DNA of 64,000 bases from Capitella teleta (lineage: Eukaryota > Annelida > Polychaeta > Capitellidae): assembly GCA_000328365.1 (NCBI GenBank), contig KB299759.1:98728-162727 (forward strand), written 5' to 3'. Below, piece by piece: positions 22,508-33,703 of the stretch. How positions within the stretch are numbered: position 1 is the first letter of the stretch; every line of letters begins with the position of its first letter. The translations under genes were made by a program, and so were the position numbers. The notes under the pieces are model-generated. The model ran no database searches, was not told where the DNA came from, and saw only the letters and a list, made by a program, of their open reading frames with translations.

Positions 22508-25151
22508 TCACTCAACCAGAAAACCAACCAGATCATATTTTTCTGAAAAAAAAAACAACAGCAAATTAAGAATGTTGTCATTAAAACAGTATTTTATGTA
22601 GCTATTAATTTCACCAATCATTCAAAATATCCTTTTCCCCCCTCTCTCTTGTCAAAATGTTAATCACAGACGACTAAATCAACACTAAATATATTATCCA
22701 GGAAACCTCTAACGTTCATGAGAGCCAATCTTGAGACCACAATTATTCAATGCTCAGACTGATTGTGAAGTGTCGGAAATATAATTATATATGGATAATC
22801 GGGCTTAATAATCGAAATAATCTCTGGGAAATTTTGAAGTTTGAGAAGCATAGCAATTTGAATGCAGCATCGAGGCACAGGTGTGTGCCATTCACTCTTA
22901 AGCCGAATTTCCCTTGATCATCACCCTCCGTACACCTGCGGCTAACCTTCAAATGTTTTTGCCCAGCTCAGCATACTCTGTTTCTGTATTTCGGTCAGGT
23001 CACTGAGGTCATCCTTGGTGTCCTTGACCTTCATTTCCATGGTAGCCAGGCCACGTGATGCATCCCTTCCGGCGAACGCTTGGTACGGAGCACCTGTCAC
23101 AATAGGGCGAAAAAGTGTGACATCACGGAATTCCCTTATGCACGTGTGTGGAGGTAAACAAGTTGAAAAATGGCATCATTTTCTATAGAGTGGAATTCTC
23201 AGCTGGAGACAAGTAACTTATAGAATGGCTTGGTGGAGGAGAGAGGGCAGGGGTGGAATGGCGTCATGACTTGTTCACTCTATGGCGCGAGTTAAGATAA
23301 TCGCCAATGCCCAAGCCAATAGATAAGCTGTTGTTGCGAGAAAGTGTCATGAGAGGCCAGTAAGTCAAACTTTTGATTCCCGAAATGAGGCTTTGACAGT
23401 GATATCGGTAGAAATGTGCTCAATCAAAGACAAATAGTGCAATTAAGGTCAATATTAAAAGTACGATTTATCTTATGTGTAGTTTTTCAATCGAAGTACT
23501 GAATTTCATGCTTCTAGCATGTGTGTTGTATGTTAGGCCGAGAATTCTCGTATATAACGGCGAAAGATACGATCAAAGAATACAATAAAATAATTGTAAA
23601 TTGTTTGATGCCAGCCTCGGAGAAGACATAATTAAACAAAACAATGAAACTATGAATTCGGCTTTAGTTGTTTTTGTTTGGCGTGTGTTGAGGAACACGT
23701 TGAATGTGACATATGAGCACAATCAAGGCTGCGACATGTTACGTCACATAATTATAGCAGCTAATGAACTGAGGCCCGCAACTCATCTAATAAATAATAA
23801 TAATAATAATAATAAATTTATTTTATATAGCGATCATAAAATTCACAGAAGTCTCTGACACGCTGAATCATCTACATGATGCATGCCATATTTGCCATAG
23901 AAACCAAAGTAAAGGGATATAACACACTCCTTTTGGAACACCGCCTATTTTCATAGGGGACGATATTGAAATTTAGTTAATAATGCATATCTCATCCAAC
24001 TATTGACTTAGAAATAACAGACTAAAAACAACATACCTTCCACTTTCGACTATATTTAGTATTAAAATTTCAATTATTTCTTTTGACCCTATGGCATTTT
24101 GTGAGTGAAGAGATACCAATGGCAGAATAGTTTGAAACGCGATGAATTATGAGAATATTCCTTAATCAGGACTGCCGAGAACGGATTGCAATAGGAGAAC
24201 AGTTGATTTCATGACATCACAACCACACGAAAGCGAGATGACAGCCAGATTTTAAACCTCTCAAATTTAATGCATCCAAGGATTAGCCGACAGCAATTGT
24301 AATGTGCCAATGCTTAGTGGTCAAAATGCGTGTTTGTCTTTAGGGTTGCATCTTCTACCATGGGTTACTATTTCAAAACAATCGATCGAAGGTCCCCTTT
24401 AACCTATATCCATGTCGATAAATGTTTCTGGCACTAACTCAAACGTAAAGCTTATAAAAAATAAATGACCCATCGTTGCGAAGGAAAGAGGTATCTGCCC
24501 TCGACTCTGTTATGCTTTACATAAAGACGTCATGAATTATTATGTGTCTTCGCGTTGTCTCAGTATTCAACGAAAAGAGTGCGTCTCTGGTTTGGATACT
24601 GAAACACAGACTAATAGTGACCATTGACAAAAGGCCAGGAATCTGTACGCTTACCCCCTGCAACGAAAGGCTGTCTATTGGAGACATCTTTTCGCTCTCG
24701 CTTCTTTGTATACCCTCCAAACAAACACGACCTCTTGGTCGAGAAAAAGTCACAAAAAAGTAGTGGTATATTTGGATGAATCCGCGGATATAAGATAAAA
24801 AAACAGTCTGTTAAAGACATATCAGTATAAGACTGTGTGTATTTTTTCGTCTCAAAATCCTGCGATGTTATTATTCGGTCAGCACTTCTACATTCGAGAT
24901 GTCGTGTTTTTGTTTTATGCGGAAATCTATGCAGGTAATACCAGGATTAAAGACTGCTCACATAACATACCTTCACAATTTCCGTTTCATATTAAACAGA
25001 GAAACGTACCTTCGCCATAGAACTGCTGCCCTTTCTCTGTGACGTCATAAATCTTGCCACATAGAGCAACATATATCTTTCCGGTTGGTCCTTTGCCGTC
25101 GAATTTCCTCAATTCTTCGTAAGACAGAGTGTTCGCTTTGGAGTCTGCCAT
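22508..25151 (-). CDS. MAPR-family protein B (cytochrome b5-like heme/steroid-binding)
   Basis: Three minus-strand exons: 25151-25010, 23093-22947, 22542-22508. All junctions are phase 1, giving 107 residues. Start MADSKANTLSYEELRKFDG, then IYVALCGKIYDVTEKGQQ, FYGEGAPYQAFAGRDASRGL, the DLSDLTEIQ helix, and the ending EKYDLVGFLVE. This is the closest of the three to the PGRMC consensus, with the FYG, APY and EKY tyrosines and the intact AGRDASRG loop. There is no membrane segment, so a soluble or peripheral protein is expected, probably heme-binding. The first intron is 1916 nt, far longer than in gene A, and the second is 404 nt. An X-box lies 69-82 bp upstream of the ATG, which suggests RFX control in ciliated cells or sperm. 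In-frame upstream codons exist (to 25277) but look non-coding. Confidence 0.92.
23788..23818. repeat. (AAT)n microsatellite
   Basis: About ten AAT units, within the first intron of MAPR gene B. Confidence 0.9.
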
Positions 25152-25219
25152 GCTCAAGCATCGATCGCGTAATGTCTCGCTTACCCACCGGGACGCTTGC
25201 TTACCTGTTCCTTCATCAT

Positions 25220-25233
25220 GTTGCCATGGCGAC
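25220..25233 (-). promoter_or_regulatory. X-box upstream of MAPR gene B
   Basis: GTTGCCATGGCGAC differs by one base from the ideal RFX palindrome GTTGCCATGGCAAC. Its distance from the ATG (about 70-80 bp) is typical of ciliary-gene X-boxes. This is established for the motif in worms, flies and vertebrates; its use here is inferred. Confidence 0.65.
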
Positions 25234-27208
25234 GGTGTCATCCCAGGGAGCACTAATGAGATGTTGTGGAAGGTCAAGCAATCTATTAGGGGGTCATCTT
25301 AATGCATTGCTCACGTACGCTATTTTAAGTATGCTACGCCAACATTGACCTTGCACGTAGCCCCGGTAACGACTAATCTAATCAATCTGAGAAACGATGA
25401 CGACAACAACAATTGGCCCAGCGTGGAAGGCATCAGTTGGATCAGCCAGGCCAATCAAGGCACACCTGGTTCACCATACTTTATGTCGCCACAAACCAGT
25501 GGCTTACGCTCGCTGGCACGTAGGAGAAGGGGGTAAAATTTGAGAATTTGATCTTGGGAAATCTTAAAAGAATCTTGAAAGAATCTGAAAGATGATCTGA
25601 AAGATTGTGACGTCACTGTATAGCAATGCTGCGGAATATGGAATGAATCTGTCGCGCAATAGGCTCGGTAGTAAACAGACCTATTTATATTGTTGACAAT
25701 TGATGCCGTGAGTGAGGAGCTTTTTCAGCAGTTCTGACCAATAAAATCTCGCACTCTTCTTGCTTTGAGCTGCTCTGCGTCAGAATAAAATCTTATTTTA
25801 ATTGGTCTTGAATTTTATTTATAGTAGGCCGATTTTTTTCTTTCTAAAGTGGACTCCAATCTACATTTACAAAAGTCAATGGAAGCGACATAAAGAAGTT
25901 CCGAAATGAACAGCTCTAGGTCTTCTTTAATGGCATGAACCGTGGTTCGCTTGGTTCTATTGGTTGGCTCGCTTCCAACGCTTACGCGATTACAGAGTCC
26001 CGATTAATCATTTCACCATTTATATATAGTCCTCACTTCATGATCATTTCATTCTTTCAGGGGAAAAGAAGTGTGCACCCTATAGGCGCTATTCACGAAG
26101 ATTCGTAACTCTTAGCTAAGCCAATTTCTAGGTTTAGGAATTTACTCTAAGCAGAGATACTGTAGCATGGATTGATCGCTCACATTGGTATAATGTTGCC
26201 GAAGTTCGTTATGATAGCGACGAGATTCAAAGCGACTAATTATTTTCGGTTATCAATAATCACGGTTTGAAGAATAGGTCGAGATCGAGAGCAACAACAA
26301 ATTGACAGATTTAATCTTTTAGCAGCAAGGCGGGAATTATCAGTGGCATGATATTTTTTTAGTGCAGATTTGGAACCGAAGTACGACGAGATCTTTAAGA
26401 ATCAGCTCTCATCTGCATTAATTGATGCATTGAAGATAATTTTAAAACATAAAATAACGTTTTCAAGAGAACAGCAAACTCTGCCTGATGCATGCAATCG
26501 AGATTATTTGTTTATAGGTTTTACTACATTACATTTAAGCGTTTTAATAAAATAATATCGTACGACACTTCATGTCATTTGCAACCCATAATAAATAATA
26601 ATTATATATTGTTTTGCTGCAGCTGATTCTATCATTAATGCTTTCAATACAATTTCAATATAATTCTCTGAGATTCATGGACACTATTCGTCTTGGGAAA
26701 GCAAAGCAAGTAATTGACATTTAAATAATTTGATGTTTAAAATGCTCTACACCAATTCAATGCAAAATTTCATAAATACCAGTTATTCATGAATAGGCTT
26801 ACAATGTTTAATGGAATCACAAGAGCATATGGATTGTGAACTAAGTGAAACTATAAGGAACTCCTGTGTTATATATTGCAGCTCACTCATAAAATTTTAT
26901 TTCACCATGAATATTTCAATAAAATTATTGTTGCATTTTGAAGTTAAGATGTTGATCTACCGGAATACAGTGAAACCAGAAAATTGAAATGTTTTCGCCT
27001 CAGACGGATTTATCCTTATATATCTCTTAGGCTCAGTGCGACAATAACAAAGGAAACAAGTATTTTCAACCATAAAAAAAGAAGGCCTCATTATACGAAA
27101 TATCATTGCAATGAATTTCAATGCATCGTGGATTGATTGCGTTGTTGAAATGTTCACTGGATGCTTTTCCCTCCGTTGCCCAACACGCAATGTGGCCACA
27201 ATGCGCGA
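25234..27208. other. Gene-free stretch
   Basis: No coding region or splice pattern is convincing. The part 25540-25600 is a loose repeat of GAATCTGAAAGA-type words. Confidence 0.45.
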
Positions 27209-27345
27209 TTGACCCCGAAGCCAGCCGGAAAAAGCCGACTAGCCAGCCGATAATTATCTGAGCCGCCGCGGCCCGAATTTTATTGATCCGCCGAAAAACA
27301 GTTGGCTCAGTCGCCGCCGAAAATTCATCGGTCAGCCGCATTTAT
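27209..27345 (-). repeat. CAGCC-rich dispersed repeat, copy 1
   Basis: Related in reverse orientation to 28549-28683 and 54276-54397. It begins GACCCCGAAGCCAGCCGG, and CAGCC/GGCTG words recur on both strands. With the 28549-28683 copy it forms inverted outer ends of a 1.47 kb block. Confidence 0.7.
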
Positions 27346-27386
27346 CTCGAGAGGTTTTGGTAGGAGATAACGCCATGATAATTATA

Positions 27387-28089
27387 GGGATGGGGAACTA
27401 AATTTTAAGTGATGTTCTGTTGACTCATAGCACCAATTGATAGCATTCCGTGCCAAGAACACTCTGCCTGGATGCAAGCGTAAGGAAATAATGCATTCCG
27501 AATATCGGGATTAGCATTGCGCCTATGGGAGAATGGCTTCCATTGCAAAGTATAGGAGGCAAACGTCAGCTGATGGCTTGGTTTGGCTGATGGCTGATTG
27601 GTTCCGTTCCCCTCGTGAAGCTATCGATTTCAGCCAATCAGAGCAGAGCATCTTCGCCATAAAAGGACATCTTTGTTGTTTACGAAACGAAAGCGCATGC
27701 GTGGTGCACTCTGGCTGACCTTTTTACTGTTTCAGGATGAGAAACGTGGTAGGTGTCCTAGAAAATCGCTTGTTAAAATAAAAAAAATAGCGAAAGATAT
27801 TTTTTGTTGGCGCCTGACTGGTGGCAAAATGATTATTCTATCTATTTCCGAAAAGAAAATAAAAAAATATCAACGGGTTTAGTCGCAGGACACGCTGATA
27901 TAACGAGGCCCATTGTAAAAGATGGGGAACTCGGTGTTTCATCACAGCGACTGACGTCACGCCTAATTAGCATAATATCTCCCGCGAAATCGTTAGGGAT
28001 GATATTCCTTGTGTCGGTCAGGCATAGGAATCATTTTTGGTGCATCAAATAACGACTCAAAGTCCATTTTCAACCAGTTCTCCCTCCCT
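27387..28089. mobile_element. 700-bp non-autonomous DNA transposon-like repeat, copy 2
   Basis: Almost collinear with 21089-21785: same terminal words (GGGATGGGGAACT at the left, AGTTCTCCCTCCCTTTAA at the right), with a short insertion near 27580. TTAA remains only on the right side (28090-28093). No transposase. Confidence 0.75.
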
Positions 28090-28548
28090 TTAATGAATTT
28101 CACAAAGTAAATTTACTGTCTATGTATGCTACCTTTTAAAACCAAGCACCAAGGGTGTGGTCTCGAATTAAGAGAGTGGAAAACAACATAATTCATTTTA
28201 TGATTTAGAAACGAAGGTTCTTAAAAAGAATGATAATTTCTGTAACGATATTAAGATGAAACCTGCAATTACCTCGTTGCAACAAGGACAGTAGCCATTT
28301 TATTAGTTTATTGACACATGATCAAATTAAACCTCGGGAAAATGAGAGGAGAAATGGTTGGTTGGGGGGAGTGGGGGGGCACTTCTACGAAAAGTATCTA
28401 CGAGTATTTTGTAGCTATGCAGTATTCATTCAGTGAGCTCCATAATTCTTATAATAGTATTATTATTACGTATTTTACCACAAAAAATAACCAAAAATTT
28501 ATTAATGTATATACATGCAATGAATGTAAATGTACATGTCGGAACTTC

Positions 28549-28683
28549 AGCCGATATTTGAGCCAGCCGGAAAAAAAATCACAGTAAGTCAGCCACGAAA
28601 AGATTGGCTGACCGACCAGGCAGGCGAAAAAAAAGAAGAACCTCAGCCAGCCACAACTCAATCGGCTGGCTGGCTTTGGGGTC
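28549..28683 (+). repeat. CAGCC-rich dispersed repeat, copy 2
   Basis: From GATATTTGAGCCAGCCGG to GGCTGGCTGGCTTTGGGGTC. Opposite in direction to the 27209-27345 copy. Confidence 0.7.
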
Positions 28684-28984
28684 TACAAATCGCTCCTGAA
28701 TCATAACGTTTCCTAGTCCTTTTCGTACGCCTACGCCTTATTATATAAGGCTTTATTATTATATCAATATTAATATTATTAATAGGCCTTATATATTATT
28801 GGTGGCGCATTTTATAATTGAAAGCATTCGCGTGATAGTTCGTTCTTGGTTCACTCGCTATGTTTCGAGATACGTTGTGATGTTTTGAGATACGTTATGA
28901 TTGTAACTCAGCAGATATACACATGTTCTGGTTCGCATTGATAGCACTTTATTCACACACGATATAATTATATGCGATGCCACT

Positions 28985-29023
28985 CCCCCCCCCCCCCCCC
29001 AAAAAAAAAAAAAAAAAAAAAAA
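28985..29023. repeat. C16-A23 double homopolymer
   Basis: Sixteen C followed directly by 23 A. Another A23 run follows at 29137-29159. Such runs may also reflect sequencing or assembly trouble. Confidence 0.8.
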
Positions 29024-29531
29024 GGCAAATGAAACGACACGCTGTTCTAACACAAAAGCACCTAAAAATCCTTGAGTTTGTAGTTACTCGGCAATGGGGA
29101 AGATTTGATCACGATCGATTTCATTTTAGCTTAAAGAAAAAAAAAAAAAAAAAAAAAAAGGATCGCATTGCGATTGTTTTGCTAACCATAAGTCACATAT
29201 TACCATGAAGACTTCAATAAAAACCATAACCCAATGAACGAAACATTTCAATGTCATAATGAAAGAACTTAATGGGCAATAATGAGATGAATCGGGCTAT
29301 ATAGGCCTAATAGGCATTCGGCTTTTTCATAGTTCCATTCTCCAATTTCCTTGATTAATATCCCAGTGTTATTGTCAAACGATGAGAATTCAAGCCAAAC
29401 TATATATTGGCAGAAAAACAATTAATCACACAGGTTATTCGTATAAGTTACATTTAATTGCCCTTTGTTTTAATTTCCCTTTTCGGATGGATGGATAATA
29501 ACCAATTCACAAGCAATTGCCTTTGAAAGCA

Positions 29532-29537
29532 TATAAG
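29532..29537 (+). promoter_or_regulatory. TATA box of the PAN-domain gene
   Basis: TATAAG within GCATATAAGCC, 46 bases before the ATG at 29578. Transcription would start near 29560, leaving a short 5' UTR. Confidence 0.5.
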
Positions 29538-29577
29538 CCAGAACCATTTTCACCTGATTCAGAACCTACTCTGAACT

Positions 29578-31294
29578 ATGACTCCTTGGACAACACTCGT
29601 GGTTGTTGGCATCTTTGCTGTGCTCATCTCGGAATGGCGTAAGTTTGCGATTTCGTGTACTTATTATCGATCGAGCGACTATATTCTAGAAAGTCTAATA
29701 CGCTAAGTTTTTTTTTTAATTTTGGAAGTTAATTTGATATGAAGAGATATCAGGATTATAAAAGCCACAGGTTGGAGTTTCGTGGAGATGCATTCTCGAT
29801 AGTTGTGAATATTATACAAGGTAACTCAGAAGTAGTCTTTGAAGTCTCCACCTCTTCTGAAATTTTCATGACGAGAATAGTGTGAAATGAAATATTTCAT
29901 TTCCTGGCGTAAAGGTATCGATTTCAAAAGAACAACACATCAGTCCTTATCCTGATTACTAACTGTCTATGAACACGTAAATTCCCTATAAATGCAATCA
30001 AAGAGTTGATTCCATAACCCGATTTCATCAATAGTAATTCCACGATAGGGGTGGGGGGAGGGACTAGTACTATGCACACAGAAAACGATAAGAGCGTATC
30101 TGTACATTTAAAGGTCCCCCGCTTGTAACTGTGGGTGCACTCATTTAGAGGCGATATTGTATCCTTTTGTTAGATACATTAATATACCTTTTTTCTTGGG
30201 TAAATATTTGAACCATCACTCAAGGGTATAAATATGAACCTTCAATCAGAGGTACATACTTGAACCATCTACTATAGAGGTACGTATTTGAACCTCAAGA
30301 AAGAGGTACGTATTTGAACCTCAGGAATCAAAGGTACAACTACGAACCTTCAATCAGAGGTAAACATGTATACCCGGTATGTGGATTGGACTGGTGGATT
30401 AGACCCCTCTCCTGGCGCCCGTATCACCCGAATGGGTTGGGTGGAGCCGTAAAACCCCATCACGCACGCACGCATTCAACCCCTATCAAGTTGTGAAAAG
30501 ACTGCATGAGACCTGGGTCTTGTTGGTGGCTAAAATGTTTGATTATGGGTCAAGTACTACAATGAAAAAAAATATCAATGGAGTGTTTTGTGCCTTCTCG
30601 TTACAGATGTGGCCCACAGCCTTCTTGATGGTTGTTTCTGGGTACGCGTGAAAACGCAACGTCTGAATAGTTGGAACAACATAGTTGCGCGCGCAGTTAA
30701 CTTCAATGCGTGCAGAAGAATTTGTGAAAACCACAAGGGCTTCAAATGTCGTTCTGTGGACTTCAGTCCAGTGAGGAAACAATGTGTCCTTTCTGCAGGC
30801 GACCGCGCTGTCTCATACCTTCGAGATTACTATGAAAAGGATTGGGAATACAACGAAATACAATGCAAGCCAGGTAAGTGCAAATGAATAATGCTGTCGA
30901 TTATGAAATGGACATTGTGTCTGTGTTAGATGGGCGAAATCGCAGTTCTTGTACCTTGGTTGGACCAGTTCGAGGACATGCCGTGCCTGACTCTTCCATA
31001 CCTTCAAATGCTCATTCTGGTTTCACAGTGGACGAGTGTGAAGAAGCCTGTCGTCGCGAGAAACGATTCTTTTGCACTTCGTTCAACTTCAAGTCATCAG
31101 AGGGGCTGTGTGTTTTGCAACAACGCGACACCAAAGTGGTTCGATTGACTGAAGTTCCCTCTTTCGACTATTACGAGCTCAACTGCGATCCTAATGTTGA
31201 CCCTGAGACTTGGCAGCCGACTGCACCTGTTGCTATGTGGAGCTTCATCACAAATCAATTGCACGGTGCCCAAAGGTTATCCGCTCGCAAATGA
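29578..31294 (+). CDS. Secreted protein with two PAN/apple domains
   Basis: Three exons, 29578-29638, 30607-30873 and 30930-31294, joined in phase 1, 230 residues in total. Exon 1 encodes a signal peptide (MTPWTTLVVVGIFAVLISEW). Exon 2 is one PAN domain: DGCFWVRV, the paired cysteines of ACRRICENHKGFKCRSVDFS, and CVLSAGDR. Exon 3 is a second: RSSCTLVGPVRG, ECEEACRREKRFFCTSFNFK, LCVLQQRD, then a short tail ending LSARK. PAN domains bind proteins or sugars outside the cell. No protease or other catalytic domain is present, so an adhesion, mucus, egg-coat or defence role is possible but not shown. The first intron is 968 nt and full of repeats; the second is 56 nt. Confidence 0.9.
30192..30367 (+). 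repeat. Tandem repeat of about 28 bp, about 7 units, in PAN gene intron 1
   Basis: Units begin with GGTAxxxATxTGAACC spaced 25-29 bases apart, with the best units AGGTACGTATTTGAACC. Each unit is partly palindromic (GGT...ACC). Confidence 0.8.
30397..30466 (-). mobile_element. SINE-like repeat, copy 3 (fragment)
   Basis: About 70 bp matching the left end of the 2751-2950 and 35975-36175 copies (GGTGGAGCCGTAAAACCCC), in reverse orientation, in the first intron of the PAN gene. Confidence 0.7.
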
Positions 31295-31552
31295 AGAGTG
31301 ATTAAACATATATGACCTTCTGGTTGTGTTCCTCCTCCTTCGTCGACAACTTTTAAACCCAAGTATGCATGCACATACTTTTTCCGGCTATATTGATGGC
31401 AAAGACTGCCCGGGTACTCAAAAACGAACACACTAATCACAATAATAATTTGAAGGGAAATGAGTTTACATGTTATATTCTGCTTACAGATGAGTCCTTA
31501 GTCATGACAGTCACTCCTTACATACGCCAAAAGTGAAAATATCATCAAATGC

Positions 31553-31765
31553 TGGGTGCACTGAATTGATTGAAATAAGTCGGCGTCTATGTCGATGAAA
31601 TTGGAATAAACATTATTGGAATAGCAGCATGAAATGTTAGACTAATATTATCACTGTCACCTTTCTTGCAACACTTTCTCGGAAAAGAGCAGTGCCATTG
31701 AAAAGCATTGAAATGGTTATCATGGAGTAGATGGAGAAGATTTCTTTTGGCCCCTCCGTATCATG
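31553..31765 (+). repeat. Dispersed repeat, copy 2
   Basis: Related to 8440-8672 and starting about 260 bp after the PAN gene. An AATAAA near 31604 could serve as a distant polyadenylation signal. Confidence 0.6.
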
Positions 31766-31854
31766 AGACTAATTAGGATTTTACAATCAGTCTCATTATT
31801 GTTAGCTAGCTAGGGGGTCTCCCAAGAATTTCACTCAAATTGATTATCTAGCGA

Positions 31855-31915
31855 AAATAGCAGTGTTCGCGCACTTGCTTAGCGTGCAGAGGGTCGTGGG
31901 TTCGATTCCCGTTCA
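31855..31915 (+). repeat. tRNA-like remnant (pseudo-tRNA or SINE head)
   Basis: A good B box (GGTTCGATTCCCG) follows GCGCACTTGCTTAGCGTGCA, which reads like an anticodon arm. The A box and acceptor stem are not intact, so this is not a working tRNA gene. Confidence 0.55.
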
Positions 31916-32776
31916 GGGTTTTGAATTTTTCAGCCTAAAAACCCTCATGTTTACCACACATGACATTGCATAGTATCGAAATGTGGTATCTGGTTCGACG
32001 AAGATGGCATTGTCAACAAGTGTGTGCTCCGTTGTTGATGTCCGCTTGTGATCATTGCTCGTTGAGGGCTTATGTAATAATATGTAATATGACACAGGAA
32101 GTGTGCCCACAAAAAAATAAACAAACACACTTGATTACTTTTTTGTTTGTAAACCACACTTCGATCTATAGAGAAATCACATGACACATTAATACATTTT
32201 CAAGCCGACTTCATATTTAAGCTCGATCCCCAAAATGTATGTTTAACTACATAACATGTATTGTGTACGTACAGTGGAATTATAACCAGACATTCCATCG
32301 TAAGCCTATTTTATTGCACACTATATTTACATATATACAATGGATTAACTGAGAGAGCCACACATACTGCATCCTACATGAGATATGAACATGCAAGCAG
32401 CACCAGACTTCATGAGAGCGAAGCCAGGAGGGATGGAGGGGCAAGAACGTTATGATAGGCCAACATCACGCAACAGTATGGTGTCCCTGCCAATGCTCTC
32501 AGAAGGGCTGGAAATTGGCGCTTTTGGAGTCCCGTTGCATTGACCACAATAGTATGTGACAGGGCACCGGTGTCTTGCAATGTCAATAATTGAGAGCTTG
32601 GTTACATCAAGTTCTATGTGGACATCATTGGAGGAGCAATTCCAAACCTATATTGAGTCTGGCATTGAGAACATTACAGGTGTAATGTTCTACACAAACA
32701 CCAACACCAATTAAGTGCCGTTCTACATTGGCCAGAATGCAACATGCATTATGATACTAGTAAGTGAGCATGATAT

Positions 32777-32903
32777 GGTGATGTCATTCTCACGATGATC
32801 GATGTCGTTCCCACGATATAGCGACGTTGTTCCCATACGAGTTAGCGATGCTGTTCCTACGAGTTAGCGATGTTTTTCCTATAAGTTAGCAATGTTATTC
32901 CTT
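32777..32903. repeat. Minisatellite, unit of 22-26 bp, about 5 units
   Basis: Units resemble GAGTTAGCGATGCTGTTCCT with drift. Seen directly. Confidence 0.8.
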
Positions 32904-33558
32904 TCTTTCGCCCATGTCAAAGAAAGGAAAGATTAGTGTATAATAGTATATATTTGGTTAATAATTTGGCAAAACAATAACGTCAGAGCATATCCTTTTA
33001 TTTTGAACTCGTCGGAAATAGCGTTTGGTTTAGGTGTTTCAAGGAGTCATTGAATAATTAATGCAAGTAGTTATATGCACCACATGCATACGAGCAACGT
33101 GGACAGAATGCCGTCTGAATATTCTCATATACAGACGCAGCTATAATTATATGTGTATAAAACTGGAAGTTACATGAAATGATCAAATGATCATGAAATC
33201 AGCGCTCAATTTGAGACGCTCATGGAAAATTGTGTAATTTGGCAATTAAGAACGCTACCATCAGCCTGAAACTCACACAAACTAATCCTGATATATTTTG
33301 CCTTCTAATTAAATAATAAAATACACAAACCATATCCTCAGTTTATAAATAAAACCACTTGAACGCTCGATTGAACAAATTATTAAATTCTATATGAAAA
33401 TGAAGCAGCTTTTGGAGGGGGGGGGGAGAGAGAGGGGGATCATTCATTACTTCAATTGAAAAATGTCGTTCAGATTGCTTGATTAGTCCTGCTAATTCCT
33501 GAAGTGAAGTCTAATATTGGCAAAATAATTTTTTTTTTTTAAATTTATGCTGAGTGCC

Positions 33559-33703
33559 AAAAAGGCGAAGGGAAATCATCACAGAGCGCCACTTCGATAG
33601 CTTCACGAGGGCAACGGGACCAATCACAGCAAGCCCTCAGCTGACGTTTGCTTCCTATACTTTGCAATGGAAGCCATTCTCCCATAGGCGCAATGCTATC
33701 ACA
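33559..33703 (-). mobile_element. 700-bp transposon-like repeat, copy 3 (fragment)
   Basis: About 145 bp in reverse orientation matches an internal part of the 21089-21785 repeat, including GGAAGCCATTCTCCCATAGG. Confidence 0.75.
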
